A DNA stretch of 64,000 nt from JACVRW01 sp963803245 (GTDB lineage Bacteria > Actinomycetota > Thermoleophilia > Solirubrobacterales > Thermoleophilaceae), in assembly GCA_963803245.1 (NCBI GenBank), contig CAWDLI010000018.1:62001-126000 (forward strand). The letters are read 5' to 3'. The notes below the pieces were generated by a model. It made no database searches. It was not told the DNA's origin and worked only from the letters and a program-made list of their open reading frames with translations. Shown one piece after another: positions 18,476-27,741 of this stretch. Position 1 is the first letter of the stretch, and each line of letters begins with the position of its first letter. A program made the position numbers and the translations under genes.

Positions 18476-19612
18476 CTACTCCGGAGCGGCGACGAAGCTC
18501 TCGCAGCTGCCGCGCGTGAGCATGTTCACCGCCGTCACGGCGTCGCCGATCAGGGTGGACACGTCGTTGCTCTCGAACTCGTCCGGACCGTCGTCGCGGA
18601 TCGTGTCCACCCGGGTCTGGATGTTCGTGATGGTCTGCTGGTCCTGCGCCGAGAAGCGGTCGATGTTCGTGACCGCGAGATCGACCACCCCGGCGAATGT
18701 GACCACGTCCTGGTAGACGACCGGATCGTTCTCGGTCCACGCGGGCGGGTTGGTCGTGTTGCCCAGCTCGCGCGTGGTGGCCAGCGCCGTGGCGATCTGC
18801 TGGTCGAGCTTGCCGTAGTCCACGATCCCGGGCTCGTCCTGGTTCGTGTGGTAGCAGGGCCCTGTCGAGTCCGTGTAGAAGACGCTCGGCACGTCCACGT
18901 TCAGGAAGTTCGCGTAGTCGCTGCGTCCCTGGCCGAAGATCGCGCTGAACAGATGGGTGTCGAGGCTCTGCGGGCCTGCCGCGGCCTGCACGATGTCCTG
19001 GAAGCGGGTGCCGCCCGACTCCGAGCCGACCGCGAACGTGGTGTTGCGCAAGGCCGGCAGCAGGTTGGAGCCCTGGATGTCGAAGTTCACGTAGCCGACG
19101 GTGTCTGCGAGCGGCACGAGCGGGCTCTGGGTGTATGCCAGCGACCCGAGCAGCCCGTCCTCCTCGCGGTCCCAGAAGGCGATGATCACGGAGCGGCGCA
19201 GGGGATTCTTCGCGATGTCGCGCGCGATCGCGAGCGCGGCCGCCACGCCGGCGGCGTTGTCGGTCGCCCCGTTGCAGATCGTGTCGCCGGCCTCCTTCGA
19301 GGTGCAGGAGCTGCCCACGTGGTCGTAGTGCGCCCCGACGATCACGTACTTGCCCGGCAGCTCGGTGCCGGGGATCACGCCGAGCACGTTCGTGCCCAGG
19401 TTGATCGCGTGCGTGTACGAGCCGCCGACCGGGTCGGTGATCGACTGGATCTCGTTCAGCAGGAACTGGCGCGCCGTGGTGGACCCGGCGGTGTTGTTGT
19501 TCCGCCCGGCCGTGTCGTCGCCCGCGAGCCTGCGGACGTCGACGGCCGCGCAGCCGGCGAGGAGGGCGCAGGCCGCGATGGCGACGAGCGCACGGAGGGG
19601 GCGCGTGTGCAT
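18476..19612 (-). CDS. M28-family metallopeptidase lipoprotein
   Basis: A 378-residue zinc aminopeptidase-like lipoprotein. The signal ends in a lipobox (ACALLAGC), so the mature enzyme should be membrane-anchored outside the cell. Likely zinc ligands and catalytic residues: AHYDH, GATDNAAG (bridging Asp), DREEDGLLGS (catalytic Glu pair), NFDIQG (Asp) and GPCYHTNQD (His). It should release N-terminal amino acids from extracellular peptides. It is followed by the SnoaL-like gene. Confidence 0.92.
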   Translation of the reverse strand: MHTRPLRALVAIAACALLAGCAAVDVRRLAGDDTAGRNNNTAGSTTARQFLLNEIQSITDPVGGSYTHAINLGTNVLGVIPGTELPGKYVIVGAHYDHVGSSCTSKEAGDTICNGATDNAAGVAAALAIARDIAKNPLRRSVIIAFWDREEDGLLGSLAYTQSPLVPLADTVGYVNFDIQGSNLLPALRNTTFAVGSESGGTRFQDIVQAAAGPQSLDTHLFSAIFGQGRSDYANFLNVDVPSVFYTDSTGPCYHTNQDEPGIVDYGKLDQQIATALATTRELGNTTNPPAWTENDPVVYQDVVTFAGVVDLAVTNIDRFSAQDQQTITNIQTRVDTIRDDGPDEFESNDVSTLIGDAVTAVNMLTRGSCESFVAAPE

Positions 19613-19644
19613 CGCGCGACCCTACCTGGCCCGAGGGTCCCGGG

Positions 19645-20859
19645 CTAGCCCTTACCGGCGAGATCGACGAGGGCGGTGACCAAGCGGTCCACCTCGTCCT
19701 CCGTCGTGTAGTGGAGGAAGCCGGCGCGCACCGCGCCCCGCTCGGAGAGCCCGAGCGTGCGCATCGGGGCGAGCGCGTAGTAGTCGCCGTCCCACACATA
19801 GATGTCGCGCGCGGCGAGCTCGGTCGCCAGCCGGCGCGGCTCCCACTTCCCCAGGTTGAAGCAGAAGGTCGGCGTGCGCTCGCCCACCCGGTCGGGATCG
19901 GCGATGCCGTAGAGGTCGAGCCCCGGGATGCCGGGCGCTGCTTCGAGGAAGCGGCGCGACAGCGCCTCCTCGTGGTCGCGGATGCGCTCGAAGGCGGTGT
20001 CGAGGTCGCCGTCGCCGAGTGAGCGCAGGTAGTCGATCGCGGCGGTGGCGCCCGCGATCGCCTCGTGGGACTGCGTGCCGGTCTCGAACCGGTGTCCCGG
20101 CGGCCACTCCTCGGCGGGCCGTACGCGGTCCGCCGGCAGCGTCTCGGCGAGCCGCCGCTCGATCGCGGCCACGCCCAGATGGGGGCCGAAGAACTTGTAC
20201 GGTGAACAGAGCAGCACGTCGATGCCGAGCTCCGCCCGTCGCAGGCGGCGGTGGGGCGCCAGGTGCACGGCGTCGGCCCACGCGAGCGCGCCCACCCGCG
20301 CCGCCGCCGCCGCGATCCGAGCGGCGTCCGTGATGGAGCCGAGCGCGTTCGAGGCGAGCGTGAACGCCACCACGCGGGTGCGCTCGTTCATGAGTGCCTC
20401 GAGCGCGTCGATGTCGAGGCTGCCGTCGGCGGCCCGGATCGGCGCCTCGCGCACCACCAGGTCGTGATCGCCGGCCACGAGCAGCCACGGCGCGATGTTG
20501 GCGTCGTGGTCCAGGTCGGTGACCACGATCTCGTCGCCCGGCTCGAGCGTCCGGGCGACCGCGTGGGCCAGCAGGAAGTTGAGCGTGGTCATGTTCGCTC
20601 CGAAGGCGATCTCCTCCGGCTCGCTGCCGGTGAAGTCGGCCGCCGCGGCACGGGCCCGCTCGACGACGGCGTCGGAATCGGCCGAGGTGCGAAATGCCCC
20701 TCCCAGGTTCGCGTTCGCGTCGCGCATGTAGGCGACCATCGCGTCGATCACCTCGGCCGGCGTCTGAGACCCGCCCGGGCCGTCGAAGAAGACCTCCGTG
20801 CCGGCCAGCGCGGGGAAGCGCTCGCGCACCAGATGCGGATCCACGCCGGTGTCAGGCAA
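19645..20859 (-). CDS. Cysteine desulfurase-like aminotransferase (class V)
   Basis: A 404-residue PLP enzyme of the SufS-like class V fold. The PLP lysine is in LLCSPYKFFGPHLG. Other blocks are FFDGPGGSQTPAEV, LDHDANIAPW and FETGTQSHEAIAG. This set matches the 'cysteine desulfurase-like' branch, whose physiological substrate is unsettled. I see no clear catalytic Cys loop of true SufS near the C-terminus. TTG 20859 has GGAGGAGG just upstream and overlaps the aconitase stop by 8 bases, implying coupling. GTG 20844 is the alternative start. Confidence 0.88.
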   Translation of the reverse strand: MPDTGVDPHLVRERFPALAGTEVFFDGPGGSQTPAEVIDAMVAYMRDANANLGGAFRTSADSDAVVERARAAAADFTGSEPEEIAFGANMTTLNFLLAHAVARTLEPGDEIVVTDLDHDANIAPWLLVAGDHDLVVREAPIRAADGSLDIDALEALMNERTRVVAFTLASNALGSITDAARIAAAAARVGALAWADAVHLAPHRRLRRAELGIDVLLCSPYKFFGPHLGVAAIERRLAETLPADRVRPAEEWPPGHRFETGTQSHEAIAGATAAIDYLRSLGDGDLDTAFERIRDHEEALSRRFLEAAPGIPGLDLYGIADPDRVGERTPTFCFNLGKWEPRRLATELAARDIYVWDGDYYALAPMRTLGLSERGAVRAGFLHYTTEDEVDRLVTALVDLAGKG

Positions 20860-22813
20860 CGGCCTCCTCCCCCTTCAGATAGCTCAGCAGCCCGCCGCTC
20901 ACCAGGATCTCGCGCTCCTTCGGGGCCAGGTCGTGCTCGAGCGCGAGCTCTCGATCGGATTCCTCGATCCGCACGGTGATCCGCTCGGCTCCCTCCTGCA
21001 GCTCGCGCTTCACGTGCGGCAGCGTCCAGGTCTCGCCGACCTTCGCGAGGTCGTAGTCGTCCTCGTCCACGAAGGTGAGCGCGAGGATGCCCTGCGCCAC
21101 GAGGTTGCGGCGGTGGATCCGGGCGAAGGACTTGGCGAACACCGCGCGCACGCCGAGCTGGAGCGGCGCAAGCGCGGCGTGCTCACGCGACGAGCCCTGG
21201 CCGTAGTTGTGGCCTCCCACGATGAAGCCGCTCCCCCACTCGTGCATGCGCTTGCGGAACTCGGGATCGCGGTGCTGGAACGTGAACTCCGCGATCGCCG
21301 GGATGTTCGAGCGGTACGACATGACGATCACGCCGTCGGGCGCGAGGTCCCCGGTCGAGATGTTGTCGGGCTGCACCGTGGCGATCCGGGCGCTCAGCTG
21401 GTCCTCCAGCGGCGTGTGTTCGGGCGGCGTCTTGATGTTGGGCCCGCGCGGTATCTCGATGCTCTCCGCCTCCTCCTCCGGGGCCGGGGGGAAGATGTGC
21501 ACGTCGTCCGCGTACGGCTTGAGGGTCGGCATCTCGAGCAGTCCGGGCGGGTCGCCGTACTCGCGCGGGTCGCGGATCTCGCCGTGCAGCATCGACACGG
21601 CCGCCACCGCCGGCGAGCACAGGTACACCGAGTCGTCGGGCGTGCCGCTGCGGCCGGGGAAGTTCCGGTTGAAGGTGCGCAGCGAGTTGGCGTCCGACGG
21701 CGGGGCCTGACCCATCCCCACGCAGGGACCGCAGACCGGCTCGAGCATCCGCACCCCGCCCTCGACGAGCTGGCGGTACACGCCCGACTCGGCGATCGCG
21801 ACGAGGATCTGGCGCGAGCCCGGCGTGGCGGTGGCCGTGCAGCGCTCGTGCACGTGACGGCCCTCCTCGGCCGCCAGCACCGCGGCGGGCAGAGCGAGGT
21901 CGAGGTAGGCGGAGTTGACCGAGGAGCCGATGCAGACCTGCTCGAGCGGCGTGCCCGCCACCTCCTCCACCGGCACCACGTTGTCCGGGTTCTGCGGCTT
22001 CGCCACCAGCGGCCCGAGCCCGGTCAGGTCGATCTCCACGCGCTCGTCGTACTCGCAGCCCGCGTCGGCGGCCAGCTCGGCGAAGTCGTCCTCGCGCTCC
22101 TGGCGGCGGAGCCAGACGCGCGTGTTCTCGTCGGGCGGGAAGACCGCTGCCGTGGCCCCGAGCTCGGCGATCATGTTGGCGACCGTGGCGCGCTCGGGCA
22201 CGCTCAGGTCCGCGGTCCCGGGGCCCGTGAACTCGAAGACCTTGTTCAGGCCGCCGCGCACCGTCAGGCGCCGCAGCAGCTCGAGGATCACGTCCTTGGC
22301 CTGCACCCACGGTCGCGCGAGCTCGCCCTCCAGGCGCACCTCCACCACCTGCGGGCACGCGATCTCGTAGGGGTGGCCGCCCATGGCCACCGCCACGTCC
22401 AGCCCGCCGGCGCCGATCGCGATCATCCCGAGCGCGCCGCTCGTGGTGGTGTGCGAGTCGGCCCCCACGAGGATGCCGCCGGGCCGGGCGAAGCGCTCGA
22501 TGTGCACGTAGTGGCAGATGCCGTTGCCGGGACGCGAGAAGTGGATCCCGTAGCGCCGGCAGAGGGCCTGGAGCATGCGATGGTCGTCGGGGTTCTTGTT
22601 GTCGAGCTGGATGACGTTGTGGTCCACGTACTGAACGGCGCGCTCGACCTTCACGCGCGGCACGTCCAGCTGCTCGAACTGCATCAGCGCCATCGTGCCG
22701 GTGGCGTCCTGCAGGAGCGTCTGGTCCACGCGCAGCGCGATCGGCGTGCCGGGCCGCAGGTCACCCTCCACGAGGTGCTCGGCGAGGATCTTGCGGGTGA
22801 GGTTCTCTGCCAT
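20852..22813 (-). CDS. Aconitate hydratase, Aquifex/LeuC-like type
   Basis: A 653-residue iron-sulfur hydro-lyase of the short aconitase branch (putative aconitase, IPM-dehydratase-like), probably interconverting citrate and isocitrate or a related substrate. Features: GADSHTTTSGALGMIAIG, one cluster Cys in VCIGSSVNSAYLD and two in EPVCGPCVGMGQ. The swivel domain has NYGQGSSREHAALAP. ATG 22813 (MAENLTRKILAEHL) is chosen over much longer upstream frames. The gene is followed by the SufS-like gene. A second full-length aconitase lies 1 kb away. Confidence 0.92.
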   Translation of the reverse strand: MAENLTRKILAEHLVEGDLRPGTPIALRVDQTLLQDATGTMALMQFEQLDVPRVKVERAVQYVDHNVIQLDNKNPDDHRMLQALCRRYGIHFSRPGNGICHYVHIERFARPGGILVGADSHTTTSGALGMIAIGAGGLDVAVAMGGHPYEIACPQVVEVRLEGELARPWVQAKDVILELLRRLTVRGGLNKVFEFTGPGTADLSVPERATVANMIAELGATAAVFPPDENTRVWLRRQEREDDFAELAADAGCEYDERVEIDLTGLGPLVAKPQNPDNVVPVEEVAGTPLEQVCIGSSVNSAYLDLALPAAVLAAEEGRHVHERCTATATPGSRQILVAIAESGVYRQLVEGGVRMLEPVCGPCVGMGQAPPSDANSLRTFNRNFPGRSGTPDDSVYLCSPAVAAVSMLHGEIRDPREYGDPPGLLEMPTLKPYADDVHIFPPAPEEEAESIEIPRGPNIKTPPEHTPLEDQLSARIATVQPDNISTGDLAPDGVIVMSYRSNIPAIAEFTFQHRDPEFRKRMHEWGSGFIVGGHNYGQGSSREHAALAPLQLGVRAVFAKSFARIHRRNLVAQGILALTFVDEDDYDLAKVGETWTLPHVKRELQEGAERITVRIEESDRELALEHDLAPKEREILVSGGLLSYLKGEEAVA

Positions 22814-22855
22814 CGGCCCATGGATTGTTACCCGGTGGCAATAGGCTGCGCACTC

Positions 22856-23357
22856 GTGGCCGAGCGTCGGCGCCACATCCGGTGGTGGGAGCGCCCGATC
22901 GAGGCCCTCGCGCGGACGAAGGCCGGGGGCTGGTACTTCCTGAACGTGGCGATGCCGGTGGACCGCGTGCTGCTCCCGCTCACGAACGGCCGGGTGAGCA
23001 GCGCCATCGGCCAGCAGGTCGGGTTGCTCGAGACCGTCGGGGCGAAGAGCGGCGAGCCGCGGGCGATCCCGCTCCTCTACCTCGTGGACGGCGACCGGAT
23101 CGTCCTGATCGCCTCCAAGGCGGGCGCCGCGAAGCACCCCGCCTGGCTCCACAACCTGCGCGCGAACCCGCGCGTGTCGTTCCTCGCGCCGCGCGGCCGC
23201 TCAGGGCGACTACGTGGCGCGCGAGGCGGAGGGACCCGAGCGCGAGCGGCTCTGGGACGAGGCGTGCGACTACTACGCGGGGTACACGGACTACCAGCAG
23301 CGGGCCGGCGGGCGCCAGATCCCCGTGGTCGTGCTGGAGCGCGCGCCGGCGAACTGA
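22856..23357 (+). pseudogene. F420-dependent nitroreductase-family protein (DUF385), frameshifted
   Basis: About 166 residues of the deazaflavin-dependent nitroreductase (Ddn-like) family. Seen in the first frame: RTKAGGWYFLNVAMPVDRVL, LETVGAKSGEPRAIPLLYL, then HPAWLHNLRANPRVSFLAP. The expected C-terminus (DYVAREAEGPERERLW, YYAGYTDYQ, IPVVVLERAPAN) is in the next frame, joined by skipping one base in the run at about 23203-23207. GTG 22856 lies 8 bases after an ATAGGCT -10-like box, fitting a leaderless mRNA. The enzyme would use F420H2. Whether the break is real or an error is open. Confidence 0.8.
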
Positions 23358-23358
23358 T

Positions 23359-23391
23359 CCGATTTCCATCCACCCCTCGGATGGAAATCGG
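23359..23391. terminator. Bidirectional hairpin terminator
   Basis: A perfect 13-bp inverted repeat (CCGATTTCCATCC and its complement) with a 7-base loop separates two convergent genes. It is AT-richer than its surroundings and has short T and A runs inside the stem. Confidence 0.8.
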
Positions 23392-23397
23392 GACAGT

Positions 23398-23805
23398 TCA
23401 CTGAGCGGCGACCCGCACGAAGGTGCCGCGGGCGCGCGCCACGTCGGTGCCGTCGACCGAGGCGCGCGCTGCCAGCACCAGGCGCCTGCCCTCGTCCGAC
23501 TCGAGCTGCGCGCGCACTTCCACGAACGCGCCCACCGGGGCCGGAGCCAGCAGGTCGACCTCGAGGCGGGCCGTGAGGGCCGGCTCGCCCTGGTGGTGCA
23601 CCAGCAGCGCCATCGCCTCGTCGAGCGCGGCTGAGATCACGCCGCCGTGCGCGTAGCCGGGCGGGCCCTGGTGGTCCTGCTTCACGAAGAAGCGGCCGGC
23701 CACCCCGCCGTCGTCGGGCTCCAGCTCCAGCTGGAGGCCGAACAGGTTCGCCTGGCCGCAGCCGAAGCAGAGGTCGTGGTGGCGGATCCGGCTATCCGCG
23801 CGCAC
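23398..23805 (-). CDS. PaaI-like hotdog thioesterase
   Basis: A 135-residue hotdog-fold protein that probably hydrolyses acyl-CoA thioesters. It has an N-terminal CFGCGQANLFGLQLEL motif, seen in the Cys-containing UPF0152/PaaI branch, followed by QGPPGYAHGGVISAALDEAM (the HGG motif with the catalytic acid helix) and ALTARLEVDLLAPAPVG. GTG 23805 overlaps the end of the long aconitase gene by 14 bases, so it is coupled to it. Longer upstream frames are only the shadow of that gene. Confidence 0.88.
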   Translation of the reverse strand: MRADSRIRHHDLCFGCGQANLFGLQLELEPDDGGVAGRFFVKQDHQGPPGYAHGGVISAALDEAMALLVHHQGEPALTARLEVDLLAPAPVGAFVEVRAQLESDEGRRLVLAARASVDGTDVARARGTFVRVAAQ

Positions 23806-26575
23806 GCAGCTGGCGGAGCACGAAGTGGAGGATGCCGCCGCCGCGGAAGTAGAGCCACTCGTTCGGAGTGTCGATCCGCACCCGCGCCTCGAACTTGATC
23901 GGCTCGCCGTCATCGGGCGTGGCGGTCACCCCCAGCGTGCGCGCGCCGTCCTCGAGCGGCTCGAGGTCGAAGCGCTCGAAGCCGGTGAGCCCGAGCGACT
24001 CGACCGACTCGCCGTCGGGGAACTGGAGCGGCAGCACTCCCATCCCCACCAGGTTCGAGCGGTGGATGCGCTCGTAGGACTCGGCGAGCGCAAACCGGAC
24101 ACCGAGCAGGCGCGGGCCCTTGGCGGCCCAGTCGCGGGACGATCCCGACCCGTACTCCTTGCCGGCCAGCACGCAGAGCGGCACACCCTCCTCTGCGTAG
24201 GCCATGGCGGCGTCGTAGATGGAGGTCTCCTCGCCGTCCTTGACGGTCACGCCCCCCTCCGTGCCGGGCGCAAGCTGGTTGCGCAGCCGCACGTTCGCGA
24301 AGGTGCCGCGCATCATGACCTCGTGGTTGCCGCGGCGCGACCCGTACGAGTTGAACCCGCGCGGCTCCACCCCGCGCTCGATCAGGTAGCGGCCCGCCGG
24401 CGAGTCCTTCTTGATCGCCCCCGCCGGCGAGATGTGGTCGGTGGTCACGCTGTCGCCGAGCAGCGCCAGCGCGCGGGCGCCCTCGATCGGCTCGAACGTC
24501 GACGGGGACTCCGCGGGCATGCCCTCGAAGTAGGGCGGGCGTTTGACGTAGGTCGACTCGGGGTCCCAGGCGTAGCGATCGCCCTCCGGCACCGGCAGCG
24601 AGTTCCAGGTCTCGTCACCGTCGAACACCTCGCCGTAGCTGCGCCTGAACATGTCGGACTCGATCGCCTGCTCGATGGCGTCGTTCACCTCGCGCTGGCT
24701 GGGCCAGATGTCGCGCAGGTGGACGTCGCCCTGGAGCGGGTCGGTGACCACGTCCAGGTCCATGCGACCGGCGAGCGCGTAGGCCACGCAGAGCGGCGGC
24801 GAGGCGAGGTAGTTCATCTTCACCTCGGGGTGGATGCGCCCCTCGAAGTTCCGGTTGCCGGACAGCACGGAGCAGACCGCCAGGTCGTTGTCCAGCACCG
24901 CCTTCGAGATCTCCTCGGCGAGCGGCCCCGAGTTACCGATGCAGGTGGTGCAGCCATAGCCCACGAGGCTGAAGCCGAGCTGCTCCAGCGGCTCGATCAG
25001 CCCCGCGCGCTCGAGGTAGTCGGTCACGACCTTCGAGCCCGGCGCAAGGCTCGTCTTGACCCAGGGCTGCCGGACCAGCCCCAGCTCCACCGCCTTCTTG
25101 GCCAGGAGGCCGGCGCCCAGCATGACCGCCGGGTTCGAGGTGTTCGTGCAGCTGGTGATGGCGGCGATCACCACGGCTCCGTGGTCGAGCTCGAACTCGG
25201 TGCCGTCCGCGAGCGTCACGGGCACCCGCTGCCAGGGCGGCTCGGCCACGGCGGTGTGGTGCTGGTGCCCGGGCGCGCTTGCGCCATCGGTCACGCTCGG
25301 CGAGGGCGGATCGCTGGCCGGGAAGCTCTCCTCCGACGACTCCTCCACGGAGCCCGCCGGCGGTTCGTGCTGAACGGCCTCGCCGATCAGCTCGCCCAGC
25401 TCGGAGCGGAAGTCGGAGGCGGCGTTGCTCAGCGCCACCCGGTCCTGGGGGCGGCGCGGGCCCGCCAGCGAGGGCTCGACGGTCGAGAGGTCCAGGGACA
25501 GCGTGTCGCTGTAGGTGATCTCCTCCGAGTCGGCGTCGTGGAACAGCCCCTGCTCGCGGCAGTAGGCCTCCACCAGCTCCACCCGCTCCCGCGGACGGCC
25601 CGAGAACTCGAGGTAGCGGAGCGTCTCGGCGTCGACCGGGAAGATCGCGCAGGTGGCGCCCATCTCGGGCGCCATGTTGCCGATGGTCGCGCGGTCGGCG
25701 AGCGGCAGGTTGGGCAGCCCCGGACCGAAGAACTCGACGAACTTGCCCACCACCCCGCGCTCTCGGAGCATCTCGGTGACGGTGAGCACCAGGTCCGTGG
25801 CGGTGGATCCCTCGGGCAGCTCGCCCTCGAGCCGGAAGCCCACCACCTGCGGGATGAGCATCGACACCGGCTGGCCGAGCATGGCCGCCTCCGCCTCGAT
25901 GCCGCCCACGCCCCAGCCGAGCACGCCGAGGCCGTTGACCATCGTCGTGTGCGAGTCGGTGCCCACGAGCGTGTCCGGGAACGCCTGGCCGTCGCGCGTC
26001 TCGACCACGCGCGCGAGGTACTCCAGGTTCACCTGGTGGCAGATGCCGGTGTTGGGCGGCACGACCGCGAAGTTCTCGAACGCGGTCTTGCCCCAGCGGA
26101 GGAAGGCGTAGCGCTCGCGGTTGCGCTCGAACTCGAGCTCGGCGTTCCGCTGGAAGGCGAGCCGCTCGGCGAACACGTCCACCTGGATCGAGTGGTCGAT
26201 CACGAGCTCCACGGGCACCAGCGGATTGATGCTCTCCGGATCGCCGCCCAGCTCGTCCATGGCGTCGCGCATGGCGGCGAGGTCGACGATCGCCGGAACG
26301 CCGGTGAAGTCCTGCATCAGCACCCGCGCCGGCGTGTAGGCGATCTCGCGCGAGGGCTCGTCCGTGGCCACCCAGGTGGCCAGGTTCTCGATGTCCTGAG
26401 CGCTCACGCCCTGCCCGTCCTCGCGGCGCAGGAGGTTCTCCAGCAGCACCTTCAGCGAATACGGGAGTCGCGCCACGTCGAAGCGGGACTGGAGCGCGTC
26501 GAGGCGGAAGATCTCGTGCGTATCCGAGCCGACCTTCAGCTCGCTGCGGGCTCCGTAGCTGTCGATGTGGGACAC
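23792..26575 (-). CDS. acnA: Aconitate hydratase AcnA
   Basis: A 927-residue aconitase of the AcnA/IRP type, interconverting citrate and isocitrate in the TCA cycle. The cluster cysteines lie in AITSCTNTSNPAVMLGAG and GYGCTTCIGNSGPL. Also seen are VGTDSHTTMVNGLGVLGWG, NMAPEMGATCAIFPVD, and the swivel-domain loops LLGDSVTTDHISPAG and GKEYGSGSSRDWAAKG. An acidic insertion of about 40 residues (SVEESSEESFPASDPPSPS) sits before the first cluster Cys. It starts 46 bases from the divergent PHP gene. Confidence 0.97.
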   Translation of the reverse strand: MSHIDSYGARSELKVGSDTHEIFRLDALQSRFDVARLPYSLKVLLENLLRREDGQGVSAQDIENLATWVATDEPSREIAYTPARVLMQDFTGVPAIVDLAAMRDAMDELGGDPESINPLVPVELVIDHSIQVDVFAERLAFQRNAELEFERNRERYAFLRWGKTAFENFAVVPPNTGICHQVNLEYLARVVETRDGQAFPDTLVGTDSHTTMVNGLGVLGWGVGGIEAEAAMLGQPVSMLIPQVVGFRLEGELPEGSTATDLVLTVTEMLRERGVVGKFVEFFGPGLPNLPLADRATIGNMAPEMGATCAIFPVDAETLRYLEFSGRPRERVELVEAYCREQGLFHDADSEEITYSDTLSLDLSTVEPSLAGPRRPQDRVALSNAASDFRSELGELIGEAVQHEPPAGSVEESSEESFPASDPPSPSVTDGASAPGHQHHTAVAEPPWQRVPVTLADGTEFELDHGAVVIAAITSCTNTSNPAVMLGAGLLAKKAVELGLVRQPWVKTSLAPGSKVVTDYLERAGLIEPLEQLGFSLVGYGCTTCIGNSGPLAEEISKAVLDNDLAVCSVLSGNRNFEGRIHPEVKMNYLASPPLCVAYALAGRMDLDVVTDPLQGDVHLRDIWPSQREVNDAIEQAIESDMFRRSYGEVFDGDETWNSLPVPEGDRYAWDPESTYVKRPPYFEGMPAESPSTFEPIEGARALALLGDSVTTDHISPAGAIKKDSPAGRYLIERGVEPRGFNSYGSRRGNHEVMMRGTFANVRLRNQLAPGTEGGVTVKDGEETSIYDAAMAYAEEGVPLCVLAGKEYGSGSSRDWAAKGPRLLGVRFALAESYERIHRSNLVGMGVLPLQFPDGESVESLGLTGFERFDLEPLEDGARTLGVTATPDDGEPIKFEARVRIDTPNEWLYFRGGGILHFVLRQLRARG

Positions 26576-26621
26576 GACTTCAACCCTATCGACGGCCCCC
26601 GGCGCGGATAGCGTTGCGCCG

Positions 26622-27656
26622 GTGCACGACCTGGCCTGCGTGATCCACCTGCACTCGCTTCACTCGGACGGCACCGGCACGGTGCGCGAGATCGTGCGGG
26701 CCGGGCGCCGCGCCGGGGTGGACGTGGTGATGCTCACCGATCACGACACGCTCGAGGCCAAGCGCCAGGGCGACGAGGGCTGGCACGACGGCGTGCTGCT
26801 GCTGGTGGGCGAAGAGGTCTCCCCGCCGCGGCGCGACCACTGCCTGGCCTTCGGCGTGGACACCGAGATCGACCACGATCTCGGCGCCGACGGCATCCTG
26901 CGCGCGATCCGTGCGGCGGGCGGGCTGTCGTTCGCCGCCCATCCCTTCTCGCGCGGCTCGCGCCGCTTCAAGCGGGCGGGCGACGGCATGCCGTTCGCCG
27001 CGCTCGACTCCGATGCCCTCCACGGCATCGAGCTCTGGAGCTTCGTGACCGATACCGCCGAGACATTCGAGAGCCTCCCGGAGGCGCTGCGCTTCATCGT
27101 CGCTCCCGGCCGCGTGCTCGAGCACCCGCCGCAGCGCAACATGAGCGAGTGGGACCGGCTCTGCAGCAGCCGGCGCGTGGTGGCGATCGGCGGCCTCGAC
27201 GCCCATCAGATCGGCAAGCGCGTCGGCCCGTTCGTGCCCTTCCGGCTGATGGCCTACCACCGCTCCTTCCGCTTCCTGCGCACCCACGTGCTCTGCGGCG
27301 AGCCGCCGACGGCAGACCTCGATCACGATCGCGACCAGGTCTACTCGGCGCTCCGCGAGGGACGCTGCTATCTCGCGATGGACTCGCTCGGTCCGCCTCG
27401 CGGCTTCGCCTTCACTGCCGGCGAGCTGCAGATGGGCTCCGAGGGCGCAGCCGGCGAGCACACCCTGCGCGCCGCCGTGCCATCCCCCGCCCAGCTGCGA
27501 CTCCTGCGCGACGGCGAGCCGATCGCGACGGCCGACGACGCAACCGAGCTCGTCCACGAGGTCCGCGAGCCCGGCGTCTACCGCGTCGAGGCCCGGCGCC
27601 AAGCCCACGGGCGCTCGCGCACCTGGATCGTCTCCAACCCGATCTACCTGCGCTGA
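26622..27656 (+). CDS. PHP-domain phosphoesterase
   Basis: A 344-residue protein with an N-terminal PHP metal site: HLHSLHSDGTG, then VMLTDHDTLEA, VGEEVSPP and, later, AAHPF and GGLDAH, giving the His/Asp/Glu ligands for a trinuclear centre. Such proteins hydrolyse phosphoesters (for example nucleoside 3',5'-bisphosphates or histidinol phosphate). A C-terminal beta domain (residues about 255-344, RLLRDGEPIATADDATEL...VYRVEA) resembles the Ig-like tail of secreted PHP proteins, yet no signal peptide is seen. GTG 26622 lies 7 bases after TAGCGT, suggesting a leaderless mRNA. Confidence 0.88.
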   Translation: MHDLACVIHLHSLHSDGTGTVREIVRAGRRAGVDVVMLTDHDTLEAKRQGDEGWHDGVLLLVGEEVSPPRRDHCLAFGVDTEIDHDLGADGILRAIRAAGGLSFAAHPFSRGSRRFKRAGDGMPFAALDSDALHGIELWSFVTDTAETFESLPEALRFIVAPGRVLEHPPQRNMSEWDRLCSSRRVVAIGGLDAHQIGKRVGPFVPFRLMAYHRSFRFLRTHVLCGEPPTADLDHDRDQVYSALREGRCYLAMDSLGPPRGFAFTAGELQMGSEGAAGEHTLRAAVPSPAQLRLLRDGEPIATADDATELVHEVREPGVYRVEARRQAHGRSRTWIVSNPIYLR

Positions 27657-27741
27657 GCCCGGCGCGGCGCATCCGCGCGTATGGCCACACTGGGACCCCG
27701 CGCAACTAAGGCTGGGCGCCAGGCGGTCGATAGGTCTTTAC

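Noticed and set aside
20798..23404. Plus-strand 868-codon open frame over the short aconitase
   Set aside because: His/Arg/Val-rich shadow with no domains. Only its last part, from 22856, is a real gene.
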